64,000 bases of DNA from an uncultured Lachnospiraceae bacterium (GCA_910584205.1 CAJUAA010000004.1:62001-126000), one strand, 5' to 3'; shown: positions 32,541 to 41,514, numbered from the stretch's first letter. Numbers and translations are program-made. The notes: a model not told the origin generated them from the letters alone.

Positions 32541-33638
32541 ATGAAAGAGAAAAAAGAACTGATTCAGTACACCGCAGTCTGCGTGTTCATCCTCTGCCTG
32601 ATATTTCACTACTGGGATACGGCAGCCTCATGGCTTCTGGCATTTCTCCACGTCATAAATCCGCTGCTGGTGGGCTGCGCCATGGCCTATATCCTGAACC
32701 TGGTCATGAGCTTTTACGAACGGACGCTTCTGGCGCGCTGGAAGGCAAAGCCGTCACTCAAAAGGGCCGGTTCCATCCTGCTGTCGCTGATGACGTTTCT
32801 GCTGGTCCTGACGCTGATCATCAACATGATTGTACCGGAACTGAAATCCTGTATGGAAATCCTTCTATCGAATATTCCGATGGTATGCGATGCTGTCATT
32901 CGGTTTCTGGATAAATATTTCAACCTGCCGGAACTTCTGCCGGCGGCCCTCGAACACGGCCTGGATGTCCGGGACCTCTTAAGCCGCGCAGCCGCCTGGA
33001 TCACTTCCGGCGCCGGCGCCAGCCTGTTCGGATACATCTCTTCTTTTGTATCCGTGCTGTTTAACCTGTTCGTCTCGCTGGTCTTTGCCATCTATCTTCT
33101 GGCGGGGAAAGAATGGCTGGGACATCAGCTGGACCGGCTGGCCAGCGCCTGGATCCCTGCCGCCGTAAAGGAAAAGGGGTATCACGTGCTGCGCACCCTG
33201 AACAACAGTTTTCACAGTTTTATCGTCGGACAGTGCACGGAAGCCGTCATCCTCGGAACCCTGTGTATTCTCGGAATGCTGTTATTCCGTCTGCCCTACG
33301 CTGTTATGATCGGCGTCTTGGTGGGCGCCACTGCCCTGATCCCCATCTTTGGCGCCTACATCGGTGCCATCGTGGGCGTCATCATGATTTTTACGGAATC
33401 ACCCATCCAGTCGCTGATCTTCCTTTTGTTTATCATTGTGCTTCAGCAGCTGGAAAATCAGCTGATCTATCCCCGCGTGGTCGGTACTTCCATTGGGCTT
33501 CCCGGCATCTTCGTATTTTCGGCAGTCATGATCGGAGGCAGCCTGTTCGGCGTGGCGGGCGTCCTGCTGGGAATTCCGCTGGCGGCCGCCTGCTACCAGC
33601 TTTTGAGAGAACAGCTTCAGAAAAAGGAACGTGCCTGA
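32541..33638 (+). CDS. AI-2E family transporter
   Basis: 365 residues from MKEKKELIQYT, with about eight membrane helices in the usual 2+6 layout. ALIPIFGAYIGAIVG, QQLENQLIYPRVVGTSIGLPG and the closing GGSLFGVAGVLLGIPLAA are characteristic. Members move small organic molecules or ions, and the true substrate is rarely known. The start is uncertain: the frame is open from 32325, and neither 32511 nor 32541 has a well-spaced SD. I chose 32541 because the conserved region begins there and the predicted transcript starts at about 32427. Confidence 0.88.
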   Translation: MKEKKELIQYTAVCVFILCLIFHYWDTAASWLLAFLHVINPLLVGCAMAYILNLVMSFYERTLLARWKAKPSLKRAGSILLSLMTFLLVLTLIINMIVPELKSCMEILLSNIPMVCDAVIRFLDKYFNLPELLPAALEHGLDVRDLLSRAAAWITSGAGASLFGYISSFVSVLFNLFVSLVFAIYLLAGKEWLGHQLDRLASAWIPAAVKEKGYHVLRTLNNSFHSFIVGQCTEAVILGTLCILGMLLFRLPYAVMIGVLVGATALIPIFGAYIGAIVGVIMIFTESPIQSLIFLLFIIVLQQLENQLIYPRVVGTSIGLPGIFVFSAVMIGGSLFGVAGVLLGIPLAAACYQLLREQLQKKERA

Positions 33639-33668
33639 CCATGCCTGGCGCAAACGGTTTTCCTTTTT

Positions 33669-33697
33669 TTGACAGGACCGTCGAAACACGATATTAT
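33669..33697 (+). promoter_or_regulatory. Predicted strong promoter of the DHH phosphoesterase gene
   Basis: TTGACA (33669-33674) and TATTAT (33692-33697) with exactly 17 bases between. The ATG follows 32 bases after the -10 element. Confidence 0.7.
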
Positions 33698-33728
33698 TTT
33701 TACAGAAATACAGGACAGGAGAACGCAT

Positions 33729-35321
33729 ATGAAATTAGAACAGCTGCTTTTATTTGAACACATTGTCATCCAGTGTCACGACAACCCGGACGCGGACGCC
33801 ATCGCCAGCGGATACGGCATTCTGGCCTGGCTTCAGGAACAGGGAAAAAGCCCCCGCCTGATCTACGGCGGGAAACAGCCGATCCGGAAAAAGAATCTGG
33901 TTCTGATGGTGAACTGTCTGGACATCCCCATCGAACACGTACAGGAACTTTCCGAAGAACCGGATCTTCTGCTTCTGGTGGACTGCCAGTATGGAGAACG
34001 GAATGTCCAGCCGTTCGCCGGGAAGACCGTGGCGGAGATCGACCACCACAAGTCAAAAGCATCCGCGCCTTCCGAGTGGAAGGAACACCGGGACAACTAC
34101 GGCGCATGCGCCACCATCGTATGGGATATGATGTGCCGGGCGGGGTTCTATGAGGAGGAACGCCGGGCCGGAAGATCTTCTGAACTGGAGGAGCGTCTGG
34201 CCACTGCTTTTTATTACGGGCTCTATATGGATACAGGAAGGATGCAGGAACTGCGCCATCCCAGAGACAAGGACCTGCGGGATACGATGGAATTCCGGCG
34301 CAGCCAGAGCCTCCTCTTTCTGTTCCAGAACAACAACCTTACGCTGGAGGAGCTTACGATCGCCGGAAAGGCCCTGAGCAGCTACGACCACTGCGCGGAA
34401 CACCGCTTTGCCATTGTGAGGGCGGACCGCTGCGACCCCAACATCCTGGGAGTCATCAGCGATCTTCTGATCGAAGTGGAAGCCGTGGATACCTGCGCGG
34501 CATACTGTATGCTGGAGGACGGCGCCAAGCTGTCCGTCCGGAGCTGCGTCAGGGAGACCAGAGCCAACGAACTGGCGGAATATCTGTGCGGCGGAGGCGG
34601 GCACCCGCACAAGGCCGGCGGGTTCCTGAAGGAAAGCCTGGCAGCGCAGGAGTATGAAGAAGCCTATGGACAGCCGATCCCCGATCCGGCGGAGCAGGGG
34701 ATCCACCGGCTTCTGACGGACCGGATGAGACGCTATTTTGAGGAACAGGACCTGATCTACTCCGGAACCGGCCGGGTTCCGGACCTGTCGGACGCACCGC
34801 TTTACCGGAAGCTGCCGGTCACCATCGGATATGTCCGCGGAGCAGACCTCTATCCTGCCGGGACAAAAGTCATCGTCCGCATGCTGGAGGGTGATCTCCC
34901 CGTCACGGTGGAACTCGATACGTATTTTATAATTGGTATCGAATCAGAAGTCTATATCAATACAGAAGCGTATTTCCTGTCTCACAACGTTCCCGGCGAA
35001 GCGCCCTATGAATTCCATGGGGAGTACGCGCCGACGGTCCGCGAGGCCGTGAAGGCTGTGGGCGTCGAATCCAGATCCCTGAAGGAATACGCCAGAACCT
35101 GCGTTCCCAAAGGCGATTCCCTCATCCACGCCCGGGAAATCACCCGGCGGACGAAAGTATTTGTAGACTGGAGCGACAGCTATATGCTGGGAAATCCCGG
35201 AGACCTGCTGGCATCCCGGGCAGACAACCCCGCCGATGTCTACATCATCCGGAAAGACATATTTGAAAAGACTTACGAACGCTGCACCGAAGAGGAAACG
35301 CTTCGTCACACCGAAAAATGA
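33729..35321 (+). CDS. DHH-family phosphoesterase with PGDYG-like C-terminal domain
   Basis: 530 residues. The DHH domain shows CHDNPDADAIASG (17-29), LLLVDCQYGE and the DHH triad at 105-107; the DHHA1 part ends in CGGGGHPHKAGG (287-298). NrnA-like or cyclic-dinucleotide phosphodiesterase activity is the usual role. The remaining 230 residues are unusual: the last part (SYMLGNPGDLLASRADNPADVYIIRKDIFEKTYE) resembles the small PGDYG domain. GGAG seven bases before the ATG at 33729 fixes the start. Confidence 0.85.
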   Translation: MKLEQLLLFEHIVIQCHDNPDADAIASGYGILAWLQEQGKSPRLIYGGKQPIRKKNLVLMVNCLDIPIEHVQELSEEPDLLLLVDCQYGERNVQPFAGKTVAEIDHHKSKASAPSEWKEHRDNYGACATIVWDMMCRAGFYEEERRAGRSSELEERLATAFYYGLYMDTGRMQELRHPRDKDLRDTMEFRRSQSLLFLFQNNNLTLEELTIAGKALSSYDHCAEHRFAIVRADRCDPNILGVISDLLIEVEAVDTCAAYCMLEDGAKLSVRSCVRETRANELAEYLCGGGGHPHKAGGFLKESLAAQEYEEAYGQPIPDPAEQGIHRLLTDRMRRYFEEQDLIYSGTGRVPDLSDAPLYRKLPVTIGYVRGADLYPAGTKVIVRMLEGDLPVTVELDTYFIIGIESEVYINTEAYFLSHNVPGEAPYEFHGEYAPTVREAVKAVGVESRSLKEYARTCVPKGDSLIHAREITRRTKVFVDWSDSYMLGNPGDLLASRADNPADVYIIRKDIFEKTYERCTEEETLRHTEK

Positions 35322-35383
35322 ACGCACGGCTGCGGCAAAAGGGAAACGCTCCGTTGTGCAAAATACTCCGGCACAATAAAAGC

Positions 35384-35422
35384 TGCCCGTCCCCACAAAA
35401 AAGTGGGGACGGGCAACTTTTT
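35384..35422. terminator. Bidirectional Rho-independent terminator
   Basis: A perfect 13-base-pair stem (35384-35396 with 35403-35415, TGCCCGTCCCCAC) has an A6 loop. T-rich tails occur on both strands. It separates the convergent DHH and malic enzyme genes. Confidence 0.88.
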
Positions 35423-35441
35423 CAAAAGATCAGATTCAGGA

Positions 35442-36614
35442 TCAGATTCTGGCAACCCCGTCTCTGCGGGCCGCTTCCGCGGTGGCCTCCGCCACGGCCG
35501 TCTTCACTCTCGGATCAAAGGCTTTCGGCAGAATATAGTCCGCACACAGCTCCTGATCGCTCACCAGTCCGGCGATGGCGTAGGCAGCCGCAACCTTCAT
35601 ATGCTCCGTAATCTGGCTGGCTCTGGCGTCCAGCGCTCCCCGGAAGATGCCCGGGAAACAGAGCACGTTGTTGACCTGATTGGGATAATCACTGCGTCCG
35701 GTGGACACGACTGCCGCTCCCGCCGCTTTCGCCTCATCCGGAAAGATCTCCGGCGTGGGATTGGCGCAGGCGAAGACGATGGAATCTTTTGCCATAGTAC
35801 GCACCATATCCGCAGTCAAAGTTCCGGGCGCCGATACGCCGATGAATACATCCGCTCCCCGGATGACTTCTGCCAGCGTGCCCTTCTCAAGTCCCCGGTT
35901 CGTAAGCTTCGCCATCTCTTTTTTGATGGGATTCAGATCCTCCCGCCCTTCATAGATCGCGCCCTTCCGGTCGGTCATAATGACATTTTTCAGCCCCATG
36001 CTCATCATCAGGCGGATGATCGCAATGCCGGCCGCACCGGCTCCGCTGGTCACGATCTTTACGTCTTCCAGCTTCTTTCCCACCAGCTTCAGGGCATTGA
36101 GCATCCCTGCCATGGTGATGACGGCTGTTCCATGCTGGTCGTCATGAAAAATGGGAATATCACAGCGCTCTTTCAGGCGCTCCTCAATCTCAAAGCACCG
36201 GGGCGCGGAGATGTCCTCCAGATTGATGCCGCCGAAGCTGCCTGCCAGAAGCGCCACCGTATTGACAATATCATCTACGTTTTTGCTCCGGATACAGAGA
36301 GGGACCGCGTCCACTCCGCCGAACTCCTTAAACAGGACACATTTTCCTTCCATGACCGGCATTCCCGCTTCCGGCCCGATATCTCCCAGTCCCAGGACCG
36401 CTGTACCGTCGGTCACCACGGCTACCGTATTCCAGCGGCGGGTCAGCTCGTAGCTTTTATCCGGGTCCTTCTGGATCTCCAGACAGGGTTCTGCCACACC
36501 TGGAGTATAGGCCAGGGACAGAGACTCCTGATCGTTTACAGGCGCTCTTGATACGACCTCGATCTTTCCCTTCAGGTCATAGTGCATCTTCAATGATTCT
36601 TTTGCGTAATCCAT
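35442..36614 (-). CDS. Malic enzyme (short bacterial NAD(P) type)
   Basis: Oxidative decarboxylation of malate to pyruvate, 390 residues. YTPGVAEPC, LGDIGPEAGMPVMEGKC, IFHDDQHGTAV and TSGAGAAGIAI (dinucleotide fold) are all present. CANPTPEIFPDEAKAAG and TGRSDYPNQVNN close the active site. The frame opens at 36725, but AGGAGG before the ATG at 36614 (MDYAKESLKMHY) fixes the start. It has its own promoter and a structured leader. Phosphotransacetylase fusion is absent. Confidence 0.96.
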   Translation of the reverse strand: MDYAKESLKMHYDLKGKIEVVSRAPVNDQESLSLAYTPGVAEPCLEIQKDPDKSYELTRRWNTVAVVTDGTAVLGLGDIGPEAGMPVMEGKCVLFKEFGGVDAVPLCIRSKNVDDIVNTVALLAGSFGGINLEDISAPRCFEIEERLKERCDIPIFHDDQHGTAVITMAGMLNALKLVGKKLEDVKIVTSGAGAAGIAIIRLMMSMGLKNVIMTDRKGAIYEGREDLNPIKKEMAKLTNRGLEKGTLAEVIRGADVFIGVSAPGTLTADMVRTMAKDSIVFACANPTPEIFPDEAKAAGAAVVSTGRSDYPNQVNNVLCFPGIFRGALDARASQITEHMKVAAAYAIAGLVSDQELCADYILPKAFDPRVKTAVAEATAEAARRDGVARI

Positions 36615-36666
36615 ATCGTTCCTCCTGCTTTTCCTGTACTTCCTGCCAGCGCTCATTATATTATAA

Positions 36667-36703
36667 GGAAGCTCGCTGATGCTCGCGCAGGTCATCAGCT
36701 TCC
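36667..36703 (-). other. Inverted repeat in the malic enzyme leader
   Basis: In the leader RNA GGAAGCTGATG pairs with CATCAGCGAGCTTCC, with a four-base bulge on one side (36703-36693 with 36681-36667). No T run follows, so it is not a plain terminator. Confidence 0.4.
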
Positions 36704-36723
36704 GCTTCGCTCCAGCTGGTGAC

Positions 36724-36753
36724 ATTGTATCACAGATTCCTGTGGAAAGTCAA
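36724..36753 (-). promoter_or_regulatory. Predicted malic enzyme promoter
   Basis: TTGACT (36753-36748) and TACAAT (36729-36724) on the minus strand with 18-base spacing. It leaves a leader of about 100 bases. Confidence 0.6.
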
Positions 36754-36765
36754 AACCTGTCCCTC

Positions 36766-37878
36766 TCACGGCAGCTCCACCGTAAAGACGGTCCTTCCGT
36801 CCCTGCTTTCCGCCCATATGCGTCCTCCATGAAGCTGTACGATCTCCTTTGCGATGGCAAGTCCCAGACCGGAGCCGCCGTCCTTTGTGCCCCGGGCGTC
36901 ATCCAGCCTGCAGAATTTCTCAAAGATCGTCTCCAGTCTGTGGGCCGGGATGGTCTTTCCGCTGTTTTTAAATGAAATCCGCACAGAATTCTCTGCTTTT
37001 TCCGCCCTGATGGAGATCACCGTGTCCGGAAAGCTGTAGGCCGCCGCATTTTTCAGAATATTCTGAAATACTCTTGCAAGCCTTACCGGATCTGCGTTGA
37101 TCCGGATTTCCTCCGGTATGTCCTGCCGGATTGCAATTCCTCTGGCTGAAAGCACCGGATAGAACTCCTCCGCCATCTGCATCATCATATAGGACAGATC
37201 GATGGGTTCCTTCTCCAGCACCGTCTGCTGCAGGTCATAGCGGGTGATCTCAAAAAATTCATTAACCAGCATCTCCAGACGAAACGCCTTGTCCAGCGTG
37301 ATATGCACATACTTCGCCCGCTGCTCCGCCGGCATGTCCGGCGCTTCGTCCAGCAGGCTCAGATAGCCGATCACCGAAGTCAGCGGGGTCCGGATATCGT
37401 GAGCCAGATACATGACCAGATCGTCCTTCCGTTTTTTGGCGAGCTTCGCATCCATATCCCGCTTCTCCAGCGTCTGACGGACCTGGTTCATCTTCTTTTC
37501 CATGGTCTCCATCTCCGGAGAAAGCACGATTTCCTGGCCCTGAAGCAGCGCGTCCAGCCCTTTGTCGATCTGCCGGAAATACCGGACGAACCAGCTGAGA
37601 GACAGATAAAAGAACAGAAAGAAGGACAGCACCATAAAAACGGTGATGATATGGCCCATATTGTTGCGGATATAATAATCATAGATGATCAACGCATCTT
37701 CATATTCAATGAAAAGGACCTTCTGGATCAGTGTAACGATCCCTACTGCAATATGTCCGGACAGCATGCTGTACACCACCAGAAACAGGAGCCATACGCC
37801 TGGGACCATCAGGACAATCTGAAGGAAAATCTTTCTCCGGAGCTTTCCGTAACCGGATTTCCACCATTCAGTTTTCAA
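36766..37878 (-). CDS. VanS-like sensor histidine kinase
   Basis: 370 residues. TM1 is about 19-38 and TM2 about 76-97, with a short extracellular loop. Phospho-acceptor His160 is in LVMYLAHDIRTPLTSVIGYL. The following LDKAFRLEMLVNEFFEITRY segment strongly recalls VanS of the VanB/VanG kind. ATPase motifs are NILKNAAAYS and GGSGLGLAIAKEIV. It overlaps the upstream regulator gene by 11 bases. It lies 6 kb from the VanG-like ligase, so a glycopeptide-sensing role is inference. Confidence 0.9.
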   Translation of the reverse strand: MKTEWWKSGYGKLRRKIFLQIVLMVPGVWLLFLVVYSMLSGHIAVGIVTLIQKVLFIEYEDALIIYDYYIRNNMGHIITVFMVLSFFLFFYLSLSWFVRYFRQIDKGLDALLQGQEIVLSPEMETMEKKMNQVRQTLEKRDMDAKLAKKRKDDLVMYLAHDIRTPLTSVIGYLSLLDEAPDMPAEQRAKYVHITLDKAFRLEMLVNEFFEITRYDLQQTVLEKEPIDLSYMMMQMAEEFYPVLSARGIAIRQDIPEEIRINADPVRLARVFQNILKNAAAYSFPDTVISIRAEKAENSVRISFKNSGKTIPAHRLETIFEKFCRLDDARGTKDGGSGLGLAIAKEIVQLHGGRIWAESRDGRTVFTVELP

Positions 37879-38569
37879 TCTTATACCCCACTCCCCATAC
37901 GGTATGAATGTATTTCGGACGTTCCGCCGTGTCTCCCAGTTTCTCTCTCAGATGGCGGATATGGACGGTGATGGTGTTATTGGATTTCTGATAATATTCG
38001 TCCTTCCAGATCTCATGGAACAGCTCCTCCGAGCTGACGACCCGGCCCTTCTGCCTGCAGAGGATCTTCAGGATCTCAAATTCCGTCGGCGTCAGATCCA
38101 GCCGCTTCTCGTTCAGGGTACACTTATGGCTCGTCACGTCGATGGTCAGCCCCTTGTGGCAGAGCAGTTCCCCTTCCTCCTGCCGGTCAAAGGCAGGATT
38201 GTATTTTTTGTATCTGCGCAGCTGGGCCTTCACCCGCGCCACCAGCTCCAGCGGCCGGAACGGCTTGGTGATATAGTCGTCGGCTCCCAGCGTCAGCCCC
38301 GTGATCTTGTCGATCTCCGCATCTTTCGCCGTCAGCATGATGACCGGATAGGTTTCTTTTTTCCGGATCTCCTGACATAGCTCAAAGCCGCTTCTGCCGG
38401 GAAGCATCACATCCAGAATCGCCAGATCCAGCTCCTTCGTCCAGATGCAGTCCAGGGCCTCCCGGGCCGTATAGAACCGGTATACCAGATACTCTTCATT
38501 TTCCAGATAGACGGCCACCAGATCCGCAATCTCCGGTTCATCGTCTACGACCAGAATCCTCTCATTCAT
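37868..38569 (-). CDS. VanR-like response regulator
   Basis: 233 residues, OmpR family. Receiver Asp53 is in LAILDVMLPGRSGFE, the switch lysine in YITKPFRPLELVARVKAQLRRY, and the DNA-binding domain ends TVWGVGYKIEN. The wording around LTLGADDYITKPF and the RRYKKYN linker is close to VanR of vanG clusters. Two ATGs occur (38572, 38569); GGAAG spacing favours the second. It forms a pair with the VanS-like kinase. Confidence 0.92.
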   Translation of the reverse strand: MNERILVVDDEPEIADLVAVYLENEEYLVYRFYTAREALDCIWTKELDLAILDVMLPGRSGFELCQEIRKKETYPVIMLTAKDAEIDKITGLTLGADDYITKPFRPLELVARVKAQLRRYKKYNPAFDRQEEGELLCHKGLTIDVTSHKCTLNEKRLDLTPTEFEILKILCRQKGRVVSSEELFHEIWKDEYYQKSNNTITVHIRHLREKLGDTAERPKYIHTVWGVGYKIEN

Positions 38570-38588
38570 CATATCACTTCCTTCGTGT

Positions 38589-40166
38589 CTAGGTCATCTC
38601 TGTCCATCCGCCGTCTGCTTCTTTCACATACTGTTTCCCGTATTCCGCATAGAAATAAGCCCGGACGGACGGTTCGATGTTGCAGACGTCGCTGTATCGG
38701 AATACAAGGATATTTCCGGGATTGCTTACGTATTCTTCCGTCTCTTCCCCGGTCATAAACCGCCAGCCGCAATCCGTAAAATCCTCCTCCGGTTCCTGGC
38801 GGTACATATAACCGATCCGTTCTTCCTCCAGAGCCTGTCTGGTAATCAGGCATTCCTGCCTGATGTCAAACATCTCGGTCCATTCCCGCTCCTGCGGCTC
38901 ATACCATGCGTTCCTCTGCCATGGCATCCCTTCCGCAAAAAGCTGCCGAATCAGTTTTCGGTTCAGTTCCAGAAAAGATTTCAGCTGCTCTTCGCTTTCC
39001 CTGCGCATGAAAAAGACCGCTCCGCACAGACAACTGACCGCATAGTCCTTCCAGGAATGATAGAACACCTGCGCCTGGCGCACCCACGGGTCCGTCAGTT
39101 CCCAGAACTGTTCATCCGTAATCATCCCGCAGGCAGCCGCTTTCCGGCACAGCCCGATCCGCTCGCTGATGTCCCATGCGTAAAATCCCCGTTCCTTTAC
39201 GATAGGGATAAAAGGCTCCGCCATGTCTCTGGAAACTGAGAACCATCCCCTGTTTTCCGGACGAAGTTCCTCCAGCTCGAACATGGGTGATCCGACCCAG
39301 AAAGTCCGAAACTGCTCGTACTTCTCACAGTCAGAAAATTCCCGGATCAGCGCCATTTTCAGGGAATCCAGATCGCCGGGCCGGACATGATAGCGTTTTT
39401 GAAGATATTCCCCTGCCGCGGCAGCATCTTTCTTCGTTTCACAGTGATACAGATTCTTATATCCCATGTGTTTCTCAATCCCCGGTATCTTCCGGCAGGC
39501 AGAGAGGCCGCTTAAAAGCAGCGTGAATGTCTTCCGGTCCACCTTTCCGGCTCCAGGATTGTCCGGCAGTTTCTGAAGCTCCCGGCAGAACTCTGCGATC
39601 TCTTCCGCCATATGTTCCATCTTTCCATATGTCCTTTTTCCGCCGAAACACTCCCAGTGCACCTTTTCCACCGGCAGAGCCTCCAGACGATACGGCTCCG
39701 GATGTTCCTTTGGCATCCCAAGGGACAGGATCGCTTCCAGCCTCAGATGCTTCGGATAGTCCAGCAGTTCCCGAAGATACGCTTCGGCTGTCCGTCCGTC
39801 TGATGCTTCCCTGAGACGTCCCTGGACCCAGCAGCTTCCCACACCCAGGCTGTCTGCCATCAGATGCATATTGGCCATGACGATGGAACAGTCTTCCGTC
39901 CATACATCGGTTTTCTCCTGATCTCCAAGCACGACAATCGCGCAGGCCGCCGTCTCCAGCATTTTTGCTCCCGCAGCTCTGGCGCCTGACATTTTCTTGA
40001 GTGTCTTCCTGTCACGGACAACGATCAGATCCCATGGCCGGATTGCTCTTCCGGAGGCGGACAGAAGCCCTGCTTGCAGGATCTTCTCCAGTTTTTCTTC
40101 ATCCACCGGCTCCTCCGTATAGGTGCGGACACTCCGCCTGTGCTTCATGATCTCCAACAATTCCAT
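38589..40166 (-). CDS. Three-part protein: nitroreductase, DUF1266-like and DUF2185-like domains
   Basis: 525 residues. Residues 1-175 are an FMN nitroreductase (MKHRRSVRTYTEEPV, SGRAIRPWDLIVV, MADSLGVGSCWVQG). Residues about 289-415 resemble DUF1266 (YAWDISERIGLCRKAAACGMITDEQFW, then SWKDYAVSCLCG). Residues about 438-520 resemble DUF2185 (GYMYRQEPEEDFTDCGWRFMTGEE...SNPGNI). DUF2185 is known as an immunity-like family of polymorphic toxin loci; joining it to a redox enzyme is odd. AGGAGGG precedes the ATG at 40166. It sits between a VanRS-like pair and rlmH. Confidence 0.82.
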   Translation of the reverse strand: MELLEIMKHRRSVRTYTEEPVDEEKLEKILQAGLLSASGRAIRPWDLIVVRDRKTLKKMSGARAAGAKMLETAACAIVVLGDQEKTDVWTEDCSIVMANMHLMADSLGVGSCWVQGRLREASDGRTAEAYLRELLDYPKHLRLEAILSLGMPKEHPEPYRLEALPVEKVHWECFGGKRTYGKMEHMAEEIAEFCRELQKLPDNPGAGKVDRKTFTLLLSGLSACRKIPGIEKHMGYKNLYHCETKKDAAAAGEYLQKRYHVRPGDLDSLKMALIREFSDCEKYEQFRTFWVGSPMFELEELRPENRGWFSVSRDMAEPFIPIVKERGFYAWDISERIGLCRKAAACGMITDEQFWELTDPWVRQAQVFYHSWKDYAVSCLCGAVFFMRRESEEQLKSFLELNRKLIRQLFAEGMPWQRNAWYEPQEREWTEMFDIRQECLITRQALEEERIGYMYRQEPEEDFTDCGWRFMTGEETEEYVSNPGNILVFRYSDVCNIEPSVRAYFYAEYGKQYVKEADGGWTEMT

Positions 40167-40226
40167 TTTCTGGTCCCTCCTTTATACTCCATGGAATTTT
40201 TTATCAAACAAACGAATCCTTTTTTC

Positions 40227-40706
40227 TCATTTATGGTACGGCGCGCCGCTGCGGATCATATAACTCCGGTAGATCTGCTCCAGGAGGATGACGCGCATAA
40301 GCTGATGCGGAAACGTCATTCTGGAGAAGCTGAGCCTCTCATCCGCCCTGTCCAGCACCTCCGGAGAAAGCCCCAGGGATCCGCCGATGAGAAAGGTCAG
40401 ATGACTGATTCCACCCACGTTCCACCGTTCCATCTGCCGGGACAGCTCCACTGAATCCGGCTGTTTTCCGTCTATGGCCAGCGCGATCACATAAGAGCCG
40501 GCCGGGAGCTTTTGAAGGATACGCGCACCCTCCCGTTCCCGGATCTTCAGCTCCTGCGCCGCGCCGGCTCCGTCCGGCGTCTTCTCATCCGCCACCTCCA
40601 CAATGTCCAGCCTGCAGAAACGGCTCAGCCGCTTGGCATATTCTTCTATGGCTCCTGTAAAATACCGTTCCTTGATCTTTCCGACCGCGATCACCGTAAT
40701 CTTCAT
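40227..40706 (-). CDS. rlmH: 23S rRNA (pseudouridine1915-N3)-methyltransferase
   Basis: 159 residues, the exact family length. MKITVIAVGKIKERYF starts the SPOUT fold; LTFLIGGSLGLSPEVLDRAD and MTFPHQLMRVILLEQIYRSYMI form the SAM-binding knot. The C-terminal PYHK is typical. The frame is open upstream, but the conserved start is at 40706; the SD is poor. Confidence 0.97.
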   Translation of the reverse strand: MKITVIAVGKIKERYFTGAIEEYAKRLSRFCRLDIVEVADEKTPDGAGAAQELKIREREGARILQKLPAGSYVIALAIDGKQPDSVELSRQMERWNVGGISHLTFLIGGSLGLSPEVLDRADERLSFSRMTFPHQLMRVILLEQIYRSYMIRSGAPYHK

Positions 40707-40720
40707 TCCGTATTCCCGCC

Positions 40721-40749
40721 TTGAATTTCCTGCCTGTTTTCGGTATAAT
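40721..40749 (+). promoter_or_regulatory. Predicted promoter of the zinc-ribbon membrane protein gene
   Basis: TTGAAT (40721-40726) and TATAAT (40744-40749), 17 bases apart. The leader is about 120 bases long. Confidence 0.65.
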
Positions 40750-40875
40750 ATGACAGAACTCTTCCGAAGCATCCGTATCGCCGGGCTGCTCCGGAACAGG
40801 CCCATTACTATATTACTATGAAATATCCCGTATGAAAAGCCTTCTTTTTCATACAGGATCGAAAGGAGATCCAAC

Positions 40876-41514
40876 ATGCCCTGGTGCCCTGTATGTAAAA
40901 ACGAATATGTAGAAGGAAAGACTCACTGTCCGGACTGTGACGTGGATCTGGTGAAAGAGCTTTCGGAGGAAGAGGCCGAAGAGGCCGCACCCCGTCCGGA
41001 TCCGGAAGAACTGGCGGAGCTTGCCGCCCGGGCGGCCGCTGCCAGCCGGATGAACACGCACGTCTCCGCCAGAAACCGCCATGCCGAGATGAAATCTTCC
41101 GCCTGGACCTTCCTGGTCGTCGGCGGCATCGGCTTTCTTATCATCACACTGGCGCTGACCGGCGTAATCTTCCTTCCCATAAGCACTTTTTCCCTTGCTG
41201 TCATGGAAGGGATGTTCCTGGTCTTCCTTCTGGTGGCCGGCATCTCCTTTAAAAATGCCATGAAGATGCTGGATGACATTTCCAGAGAAGACGACCTGGA
41301 GACACGCATCCGCCAGTGGGCGGACGAGCATCTGACCAGGGAATTTTTAATCCGTGAGCTGGAAGAAGACACGCCGGAAGAGATGAAATACTTTATGGTA
41401 TCCGAGACGATCCGAAAACATCTCATGCCCGCATTTCCCGAAGTGGACGACGCCTACGCGGAAGAACTGGCGGAAACCATCTACAACGAACGGTTCCCCT
41501 CCGAATCTGTCTGA
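40876..41514 (+). CDS. Zinc-ribbon membrane protein of unknown function
   Basis: 212 residues. An N-terminal zinc ribbon (CPVCKNEYVEGKTHCPDCDVDL) is followed by an Ala/Glu-rich linker, two membrane helices (about 75-97 and 102-122) and a cytoplasmic acidic tail. GAAAGGAG precedes the ATG at 40876. It is divergent from rlmH and ends at a strong terminator. Such ribbon-plus-TM proteins are common in Lachnospiraceae, but I know no function. Confidence 0.82.
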   Translation: MPWCPVCKNEYVEGKTHCPDCDVDLVKELSEEEAEEAAPRPDPEELAELAARAAAASRMNTHVSARNRHAEMKSSAWTFLVVGGIGFLIITLALTGVIFLPISTFSLAVMEGMFLVFLLVAGISFKNAMKMLDDISREDDLETRIRQWADEHLTREFLIRELEEDTPEEMKYFMVSETIRKHLMPAFPEVDDAYAEELAETIYNERFPSESV

